Notes under the pieces: model-generated
Seen by the model: only the letters and a program-made list of their open reading frames with translations
What the model was told of the DNA's origin: nothing
Databases searched by the model: none
DNA from: Bacteroidales bacterium
GTDB taxonomy: Bacteria; Bacteroidota; Bacteroidia; Bacteroidales; UBA932
NCBI GenBank assembly: GCA_017619655.1
Contig: JAFZRV010000019.1
Coordinates: 1-37,528 of the forward strand
Direction of reading: 5' to 3'
DNA: 37,528 nucleotides
Part shown: piece after piece, positions 32,263 through 37,528 of the stretch
Layout: each line of letters begins with the position of its first letter
Position numbering within the stretch: the first letter of the stretch is position 1
Translations under genes and position numbers: made by a program

Positions 32263-32820
32263 GTGTATCAGGATCTTGATGAGCAGGCACTGGCCATCAG
32301 CTGCTCGAAGAAAGACAGGATGGCTGAAGAGGAGCTGTATAGAAGATATGCGGCGAGGGTGTTTACACTCTGCCGCCGGTACACCGACAGTCCCGACGAC
32401 GCCAAAGACCTGATGCAGGAAGCCTTGATCCAGGCACTGGACAAGATCGCAAGTTACAGGTATAGTGGAAAGGGCTCATTGTATGGCTGGATCAGCCGGA
32501 TCGCCATCAACCGGGCACTGAACCAGATCCGCCGGAAGCGCTGGAAGACGGTTTCGCTGGATCTGCGTGAAGACAGCATCCCGGACCCGACGGAAGAGGA
32601 GATGGCGCTGATCCCGCAGGAGAAGCTGTTGGAGTGGATAGCCAGGCTGCCGGATGTGCGAAAGGCCGTCTTCAACCTCTACTGCATCGATGGCTACTCC
32701 CACAAGGAGATTGCCGAGATGCTGAAAATCAGCGAAAAAGGGTCGGCCGGCATGCTGGCGAAAGCCCGGAAACAATTGAAAGAAGAAATAAACCGATATT
32801 TGAAGGACACGGAATCATGA
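32263..32820 (+). CDS. ECF-type RNA polymerase sigma factor
   Basis: A 185-aa sigma-70 family (ECF) factor. Region 2 is visible as EEELYRRYAARVFTLCRRYT with DDAKDLMQEALIQALDKI and GSLYGWISRIAINRALNQIR. Region 4 is RKAVFNLYCIDGYSHKEIAE with MLKISEKGSAGMLAKARKQL as the recognition helix region. The start is GTG at 32263, directly after a three-codon ATG-ACG-TTG-TAA mini-ORF (32251-32262). Its stop overlaps the next ATG (ATGA). It is presumably controlled by the membrane-anchored partner encoded next. Confidence 0.9.
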   Translation: MYQDLDEQALAISCSKKDRMAEEELYRRYAARVFTLCRRYTDSPDDAKDLMQEALIQALDKIASYRYSGKGSLYGWISRIAINRALNQIRRKRWKTVSLDLREDSIPDPTEEEMALIPQEKLLEWIARLPDVRKAVFNLYCIDGYSHKEIAEMLKISEKGSAGMLAKARKQLKEEINRYLKDTES

Positions 32821-34013
32821 AAAATTGGGAAGATAGCATCAAAGACCGTCTGGAAGGGTACGAAAGCCCGCTTCCGGAGGGCAGTCTTGCCGAGTTCCGC
32901 GCCCTTCGCGAGGGGAAGGCTGCAGCGCCTGCCAGGAAGCTCGCGCCCTGGATCTGGGGCCTGACGGCTGCGGCTGCGGCCGGCCTGGCCGCCGTCCTGT
33001 TCCTTCGTCAGCCCAGCGTGCCTGACGAGGGCATTCAACGCATCCAGCAGCCCGCAGCGCCGGTCGCCGTGGTGACCGATTCGGCGCCCGCGGCAGAAGC
33101 CTTGCCTTCCACGCAGCTGATCGCACAGGCGGTGGTGCCCAAAGCCGTTCCGCAGGTCACCGTGCGCACCCGCAAAACCATCCAGCCGGCGGAATCGGCG
33201 GAACCGGCAGAACCGACAGTAGCGGCAGAATTCGCAGAACCGGCAGAAGCAGCGGAAACGGCGGAGGCAGTACCCGCTGCTGCGCCTGACGAGGAAAGCG
33301 CCCAGCCTGTCTTCGCGAAGGAAGAATCATCGCCCTATATTCCTGAAAGAACCGTCAACCGGCCGGTGACCATGAAGGTTGGACCCGCTGCCGGCATCGT
33401 TGCCGGAAGCGGCCTGCTGGTAGGCTTGGTGATGCCGTTTCTTGGCGCGGGTTCTTCCACAATGCCGTCCCCGACTGCGCATCCATATCAGGACAACAGC
33501 TATCTCGGTTATTCTTCCATTATTATCGATGACAGCGCGGTTGACGAGAAGCATTATTTCCCGTTGAAAGTGGAGCTGACCACCCGGATTCCTGTTGCAA
33601 ACCGACTGTATGTCACAACAGGGTTGGAGTATTCGTTCTATGGATCCAGCATCTTCTTTGCCATTGCCGGTGAAAAGAAGCAGACAGCTCATTATATGGG
33701 CATTCCAATCCGCGCAGACTGGCTCATTGCTTCCGGCAAGGTACTCGACGTGTATGCGGGCGCCGGCGTGCAAGGGGATCTCTGCGTCGCGGCTACGTTC
33801 GATGGAAACAAGATCCAGAGAGACGGAGCCAGCCTCTCGCTGCTGGGCGCCGGCGGCATCCAGCTGAACATGACCAGGCACCTGGGCCTCTATGTCGAGC
33901 CGCAGTTGAGTTGGACCCTTCCTTCCGAGAACCTTACGCTGGAAACCTATCGGAGCGCGCATCCCCTGATGTTCTCCATGGCGGCCGGCCTCAGAATCAA
34001 CCTTGACAAATAA
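32817..34013 (+). CDS. Single-TM, linker and outer-membrane beta-barrel protein, sigma partner
   Basis: A 398-aa protein. The N terminus (1-42, MKNWEDSIKDRLEGYESPLP) is short and charged, as in Bacteroidetes anti-sigma-like proteins. One transmembrane helix follows (about 43-64: APWIWGLTAAAAAGLAAVLF). A Pro/Ala/Glu-rich linker runs from about 100 to 160, with repeats such as AEPAEPTVAAEFAEPAEAAE. The C-terminal half (about 185-398) alternates Gly and aromatic residues in an OMP beta-barrel pattern (LYVTTGLEYSFYG, LDVYAGAGVQGDL, LGLYVEPQLSWTL). The ATG overlaps the sigma stop by 4 nt. A frame from 32634 is a shadow. I infer that it senses envelope state and restrains the sigma factor. Confidence 0.78.
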   Translation: MKNWEDSIKDRLEGYESPLPEGSLAEFRALREGKAAAPARKLAPWIWGLTAAAAAGLAAVLFLRQPSVPDEGIQRIQQPAAPVAVVTDSAPAAEALPSTQLIAQAVVPKAVPQVTVRTRKTIQPAESAEPAEPTVAAEFAEPAEAAETAEAVPAAAPDEESAQPVFAKEESSPYIPERTVNRPVTMKVGPAAGIVAGSGLLVGLVMPFLGAGSSTMPSPTAHPYQDNSYLGYSSIIIDDSAVDEKHYFPLKVELTTRIPVANRLYVTTGLEYSFYGSSIFFAIAGEKKQTAHYMGIPIRADWLIASGKVLDVYAGAGVQGDLCVAATFDGNKIQRDGASLSLLGAGGIQLNMTRHLGLYVEPQLSWTLPSENLTLETYRSAHPLMFSMAAGLRINLDK

Positions 34014-34024
34014 ACCGTAAGGAT

Positions 34025-35257
34025 ATGAAACACATCGCATTATTGATTTCCGCGGCCATCCTGCTGATGGTTGGCGTTTCCTGTGAGAAACTCGAAAACG
34101 AAGAGACGGGGGATAATTCGCCCAAGCGTCTCGAACTGTCGACCAAATCGACCGAACTCGTCCGGCAGGGCCAGGATTTCGCGTTCGAATTCATCGACCG
34201 TGTGAACCAGTCGGAAAAGGACGATTTCATCATTTCTCCGCTCAGCATGCAGTTCCTGCTGGGTATGCTGCTGGACGGCGCCCAGGGTAAGACGTCGGAT
34301 GAAATCTGCCAGGTGCTGGGCTACGGCGCGGGAGAAGTCGAGGCCGTGAACGAGTATTGCCAGTCGATGATGACGCAGCTGCCCAAGCTGGACAAGAAGA
34401 CCAAGCTCAGCCTGGCCAACGCCATTTTCGTCAACAAACCGTATACGCTGCTGGACACGTACAAGTCTACGGTCGGCAAGTATTATCAGGCGGAAGTCTC
34501 CAACCTGGATTTCACGAAAAACGCCAGTTCCCTGAAGACTATCAACGGCTGGTGCTCCAAGAATACGAACGGGCTGATTCCGAAGGTTTTGGACAATGTG
34601 GATCCTTCCGCACTGGCCTATCTGCTCAACGCGCTCTATTTCAAGAGCGAATGGCAGAAACCATTCCCGAAGGCCAACACCGCCAAAGAGCCCTTCACGA
34701 TGGAAGACGGCAAGGTCAAGAAAGTTCCGATGATGAAAAACAACATCAAGGCGGCCGCGCAGGAAAACGATGACTGCTCGATTGTCCGGCTCACCTACGG
34801 AAATGGCGTCTACGCCATGCTGGTCATCCTCCCGGCGCAGGGCAAGAAACTCACCGACTTGACTGCCGCCATCCAAAAGCAGGGCTGGAGCAATTACTTT
34901 CCGCCGATGGTTTCCTGCGACGTGGATCTGTGGCTGCCGAAATTCGAGACGAAATACGAGATAAACCTCAATACCATCCTGTCCGACATGGGAATGCCCA
35001 GCGCCTTCACTCCCGCGGCCGACTTCAAGGCCATGTCGAACAGTGCGTTGTGCCTGAGCTTCGTGAAGCAGGATGCGATCATCAAGGTGGATGAAGAAGG
35101 GACGGAAGCCGCAGCGGTTTCCACGGCCGCCATGTATGCGACGGCATTGCTGCCCAACCAGAAAATCGTCTTCCACGCCGACCGCCCGTTCCTCTACCTG
35201 ATCACCGAAAGCAGCACCGGCGCCATCCTCTTCGCCGGCAAGTACAGCGGTAAATAA
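34025..35257 (+). CDS. Serpin-family protease inhibitor, lipoprotein
   Basis: A 410-aa secreted serpin anchored as a lipoprotein (lipobox Cys20, LLMVGVSC). Serpin landmarks are FIISPLSMQFLLGMLLDGA (helix B region), NALYFKSEWQKPF (strand s3A), KVDEEGTEAAAVS (hinge, Glu357-Gly359-Thr360) and FHADRPFLYLI with FAGKY at the C terminus. The hinge has small residues, as an inhibitory serpin should. Counting from the hinge places P1 near Thr373 and P1' at Ala374 (YATALLP), which would favour an elastase-like target; this is an estimate. It lies 11 nt after the beta-barrel gene, apparently in the same operon. Confidence 0.9.
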   Translation: MKHIALLISAAILLMVGVSCEKLENEETGDNSPKRLELSTKSTELVRQGQDFAFEFIDRVNQSEKDDFIISPLSMQFLLGMLLDGAQGKTSDEICQVLGYGAGEVEAVNEYCQSMMTQLPKLDKKTKLSLANAIFVNKPYTLLDTYKSTVGKYYQAEVSNLDFTKNASSLKTINGWCSKNTNGLIPKVLDNVDPSALAYLLNALYFKSEWQKPFPKANTAKEPFTMEDGKVKKVPMMKNNIKAAAQENDDCSIVRLTYGNGVYAMLVILPAQGKKLTDLTAAIQKQGWSNYFPPMVSCDVDLWLPKFETKYEINLNTILSDMGMPSAFTPAADFKAMSNSALCLSFVKQDAIIKVDEEGTEAAAVSTAAMYATALLPNQKIVFHADRPFLYLITESSTGAILFAGKYSGK

Positions 35258-35259
35258 TA

Positions 35260-35394
35260 GCGGGCAAGGTCCCCTAGCATAACGGGCAAGGTCTCTTTTT
35301 AATGCCGGGACCTTGCCCGTTGATTATTGGCCGGAAGTGCCTGCAACCCCATTTCGTCGGGCAAGGTATGCCTCACGAAATGAGACCTTGCCCG
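35260..35394. repeat. Cluster of five GGGCAAGGTC repeats; hairpin terminator
   Basis: Copies of CGGGCAAGGT lie on the plus strand at about 35261, 35283 and 35359, and on the minus strand at about 35310-35319 and 35385-35394. The second and third pair as ACGGGCAAGGTC / GACCTTGCCCGT across a T-rich loop, and the fourth and fifth pair similarly. The block separates serpin (+) and birA (-) ends, so it can terminate both. Confidence 0.65.
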
Positions 35395-35410
35395 CTCAGC
35401 GGAGCGATGG

Positions 35411-36175
35411 CTAGATGATGTACTTGATTTCCTTCGAGCCGTAGGGGTGGAGGGTGCCGTCGCGGTGCTCCAGCAGCAGCCGGGCTTCGGGATCGATGCC
35501 GAGGATGCGGGCCTGGATGCGACGGCCGGAGCGCTGCTCCGTCGGCACGTCGGTGGCGGGCATTTCTTCGAACTCGCGCCACTCGCCGCGCCGGTACAGG
35601 CAGGCCAGATACTCCGCGTCATAGCCGTTGCGGGCGTACGGCGAGCCGAGCTTGTCGCAGCGCGCGAAGATGGGCGCGAGCACGCGCGGGAGCGTTTCCT
35701 TTACGTCGTAGCGGCGCCCCGTGACCAGCCCCAGCGATGTGGGATTGGGCAGGGAAGGGTCGAAGTCCCGCTGGTTCAGGTTCAGGCCGATGCCGGCGAC
35801 CGCGGCGGAAACCCGCCCGCCCGAGAGCGTCGGCTCGATCAGCGTGCCGCAGATCTTCCGGTCACCCACGTAGATGTCGTTCGGCCACTTGATCGAGGCC
35901 GCCACGCCTTCGCCCCGCAGGAAATCGATCAGCCCCAGGGCCACCACCTGCGAGAGGATGAACTGCTCCCGGGCCGGGATGCCGTCCGGCTTCAGCAGGA
36001 AGGAGAACGTGAGGTTCTCTCCGGGACGGCTCTCCCAGCGGTTGCCCTTCTGGCCGCGGCCGGCCGTCTGGAACAGCGCGGCGTAGACCGTGCGGTCGGG
36101 GAGGCCGGCCTGATCTGCCAGCAGCCGGGTGTTGGTGGAGTCGATCGTGTCAAACCAGTGGATGGAATCTGCCAT
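35411..36175 (-). CDS. birA: Biotin--[acetyl-CoA-carboxylase] ligase, short form
   Basis: A 254-aa biotin protein ligase that attaches biotin to carboxylase carrier domains. The ATP/biotin loop is AGRGQKGNRWES, with FDTIDSTNTRL at the N terminus, NLTFSFLLKPD, SIKWPNDIYVGDRKICGTLIE and GIGLNLNQ. It lacks the N-terminal winged-helix repressor domain, so it is a monofunctional ligase. The frame can be opened at TTG 36211, but ATG 36175 (MADSIHWFD) fits the family better. It diverges from rsfS with overlapping promoters. Confidence 0.92.
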   Translation of the reverse strand: MADSIHWFDTIDSTNTRLLADQAGLPDRTVYAALFQTAGRGQKGNRWESRPGENLTFSFLLKPDGIPAREQFILSQVVALGLIDFLRGEGVAASIKWPNDIYVGDRKICGTLIEPTLSGGRVSAAVAGIGLNLNQRDFDPSLPNPTSLGLVTGRRYDVKETLPRVLAPIFARCDKLGSPYARNGYDAEYLACLYRRGEWREFEEMPATDVPTEQRSGRRIQARILGIDPEARLLLEHRDGTLHPYGSKEIKYII

Positions 36176-36219
36176 ATTTTCAGTTTCGGCCCGATGGCCG
36201 GATATTTGCAAGAAAGTTT

Positions 36220-36227
36220 TATCTTTG
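36220..36227 (+). promoter_or_regulatory. -7 box for rsfS-ftsH
   Basis: TATCTTTG, an exact TAnnTTTG match, 37 bp before the ATG at 36265. Confidence 0.5.
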
Positions 36228-36244
36228 TAAGTTCAATTACTACG

Positions 36245-36275
36245 CAAAGATAGTTCAATTATTGATGAAGACCAA
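36245..36275 (-). promoter_or_regulatory. birA promoter
   Basis: On the minus strand TTG (36275-36273), 20 bp, then TATCTTTG (36252-36245). It is in face-to-face overlap with the rsfS box, and its -33 element lies within rsfS codons 3-4. Confidence 0.55.
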
Positions 36276-36624
36276 GAGTGAAGTCGGCGTAATCGCCGAA
36301 GCGATGTTGGAGAAAAAGGCCCAGGATGTGGTTTCGCTCGACCTGACGAAGATCGGCACCGCCATCGCGGACCATTTCGTGATTTGCAACGCAGACTCGA
36401 CGACCCAGGTCGTCGCTATTTCCGACTATGTCGAAGAGATGATGGAGAAGGAGTGCGGCCGCAGCGTCCTGCGCAAGCAGGGCCGCGAGAACGCCTTCTG
36501 GGTCATTCTCGATTACAGTGATATCGTCGTCCACATTTTCCTGACCGACCAGCGCCTGTTCTACCGCCTGGAAGACCTGTGGGCCGACGCCGTGAAAACC
36601 ACTTATACCGATTCGAACGATTAA
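36265..36624 (+). CDS. rsfS: Ribosome silencing factor RsfS
   Basis: A 119-aa member of the RsfS/DUF143 family, which binds ribosomal protein uL14 and blocks subunit joining when nutrients are low. Typical segments are visible: LDLTKIGTAIADHFVIC, STTQVVAISDYVEE, GRENAFWVILDYSDIVVHIF and FYRLEDLWADA. The frame can open at TTG 36262; ATG at 36265 is the likelier start. It is 3 nt before ftsH, a common Bacteroidetes pairing. Confidence 0.93.
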   Translation: MKTKSEVGVIAEAMLEKKAQDVVSLDLTKIGTAIADHFVICNADSTTQVVAISDYVEEMMEKECGRSVLRKQGRENAFWVILDYSDIVVHIFLTDQRLFYRLEDLWADAVKTTYTDSND

Positions 36625-36627
36625 TTA

Positions 36628-37528
36628 ATGGCAGACAACAATATCTTTCCGCAGGATGGCAACCGCCAGCAACGCCCCCAGCGCCAGCCGCGCAGGGGCT
36701 TCAACTGGTTCTCGCTGATCTACATCTTCCTCCTGCTGGGCCTGGCCTACATGTGGTCCTCCTCGGGCACGGCCAATCCCCTGAAGAAGGAGTGGATCGA
36801 CGTGAAGGACGGCCTGCTCGTCAGCGGCGACGTCGACAAACTGGTCTACGTCCGCAACGAACACAAGGGCGAAATCTACCTGAAACAGGCTTCGCTCGAC
36901 AAATACAAGAACCTCTACGGCGGCCGCGAGCCCAAGGGCGGGCCGCATTTCTATTTCCTCGTGTCGGAGAAATTCGACGCCGAGGCCCAGCTCGACGCCC
37001 TCGTGGCGTCCCTGCCGCCCGAGAAGCAGTTCAAGGTGGTGGTCGACGAACATAAGAACTACTGGGGACCGATCATCGAATGGGTGATCTTCCCGCTGAT
37101 GCTGCTGGGCATGTTCTTCCTGTTCATGCGCCCGATGCGGGGCATGGGCGGCGGCGCCGGCGGCGGCATCTTCAACGTCGGCAAGTCGCAGGCCAAGCTC
37201 TACGAGAAGTCCAACAACGTGAAGGTCACCTTCAAGGACGTGGCCGGCATGGAAGAGGCGAAAGTGGAGGTGAAGGAGATCGTGGATTTCCTGAAGAACC
37301 CCAAGAAATACACCGCCCTGGGCGGCAAGATCCCCAAGGGCGCGCTGCTGGTAGGCCCTCCGGGCACCGGCAAGACCCTGCTCGCCAAGGCCGTGGCCGG
37401 CGAGGCCGACGTGCCCTTCTTCTCCATGTCGGGCTCCGACTTCGTGGAGATGTTCGTGGGCGTGGGCGCCTCCCGCGTGCGCGACCTGTTCCGCCAGGCC
37501 AAGGAAAAAGCCCCGTGCATCGTCTTCA
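36628..37528 (+). CDS. ftsH: ATP-dependent zinc metalloprotease FtsH (3' truncated by window)
   Basis: 300 codons of a membrane-bound AAA+ protease, open at the window end. The first residues are [19 protein letters not shown] transmembrane helix follows (about 26-43, [18 protein letters not shown]), then a periplasmic domain, a second helix ([16 protein letters not shown]), a Gly-rich hinge ([20 protein letters not shown]), and the AAA+ start [13 protein letters not shown]. Walker A is GPPGTGKT, and [22 protein letters not shown] contains the pore and adjacent motifs; Walker B is just entered (CIVF). The C-terminal HEXXH protease domain lies outside the window. Confidence 0.95.
   Translation, partial: MADNNIFPQDGNRQQRPQRQPRRGFNWFSLIYIFLLLGLAYMWSSSGTANPLKKEWIDVKDGLLVSGDVDKLVYVRNEHKGEIYLKQASLDKYKNLYGGREPKGGPHFYFLVSEKFDAEAQLDALVASLPPEKQFKVVVDEHKNYWGPIIEWVIFPLMLLGMFFLFMRPMRGMGGGAGGGIFNVGKSQAKLYEKSNNVKVTFKDVAGMEEAKVEVKEIVDFLKNPKKYTALGGKIPKGALLVGPPGTGKTLLAKAVAGEADVPFFSMSGSDFVEMFVGVGASRVRDLFRQAKEKAPCIVF

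Noticed and set aside
35260-35394. Short regularly spaced repeats as a CRISPR array
   Set aside because: The repeat is 10 bp, occurs in both orientations and forms hairpins.

Overview
The window reads as a chromosomal segment from an anaerobic, high-GC member of the Bacteroidales. The sequence shows this in several ways. Several promoters carry the Bacteroidetes -7 box (TAnnTTTG). Rho has a long Gln/Asn-rich disordered insert. There is a Bacteroidetes-type LptD, an ECF sigma gene coupled to a beta-barrel protein, and an rsfS-ftsH pair. The genus cannot be fixed from sequence alone.

Layout. (1) 1-4430 is an accessory region. It holds a small predicted outer-membrane protein, an AT-rich TlpA/thioredoxin lipoprotein that looks foreign, a 57-codon membrane-peptide remnant, and an Xre-type regulator/AbiEii-like nucleotidyltransferase (toxin-antitoxin-like) pair set between two direct copies of a GC-rich repeat. 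A cluster of three hairpins follows. (2) 4426-9165 is housekeeping: an M20 dipeptidase diverges from tig-clpP-clpX, which ends at a bidirectional terminator. (3) 9185-21483 is a hydrogen-metabolism locus. A minus-strand operon (hypB, a 943-aa multi-FeS flavoprotein, hypA, a 102-aa membrane protein, and a 367-aa polytopic membrane protein) diverges from hydB-hydA-hydC, an electron-bifurcating-type [FeFe] hydrogenase. The maturases hydG-hydF converge on hydC. hydE is not in the window. (4) 21499-29161 holds tRNA-Lys(CTT), rho, lptD, an N-acetylmuramoyl-L-alanine amidase with a SPOR domain, and dnaA. (5) 29182-31277 holds pepD and rpe. (6) 31278-35394 has a hairpin-rich non-coding stretch, a small lipoprotein, an ECF sigma factor co-translated with a single-TM/linker/beta-barrel protein, a secreted serpin lipoprotein, and a cluster of 10-bp repeats. 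(7) 35411-37528 has birA divergent from rsfS and a truncated ftsH that runs off the window.

How the genes work together. HydABC would couple H2 evolution to oxidation of NADH and reduced ferredoxin (or the reverse). HydG and HydF build its H-cluster. The divergent operon adds a pyridine-nucleotide flavoprotein with several Fe-S clusters, two nickel chaperones that an [FeFe] enzyme does not need, and two membrane proteins of unknown function. This is the best candidate for an undescribed system. The hydF gene is also unusual: its linker carries an in-frame palindromic insertion related to the intergenic repeats at 4329-4385, its GTPase domain lacks a visible NKxD motif, and its coding sequence contains an intrinsic terminator pointed at the opposing hydBAC transcript.
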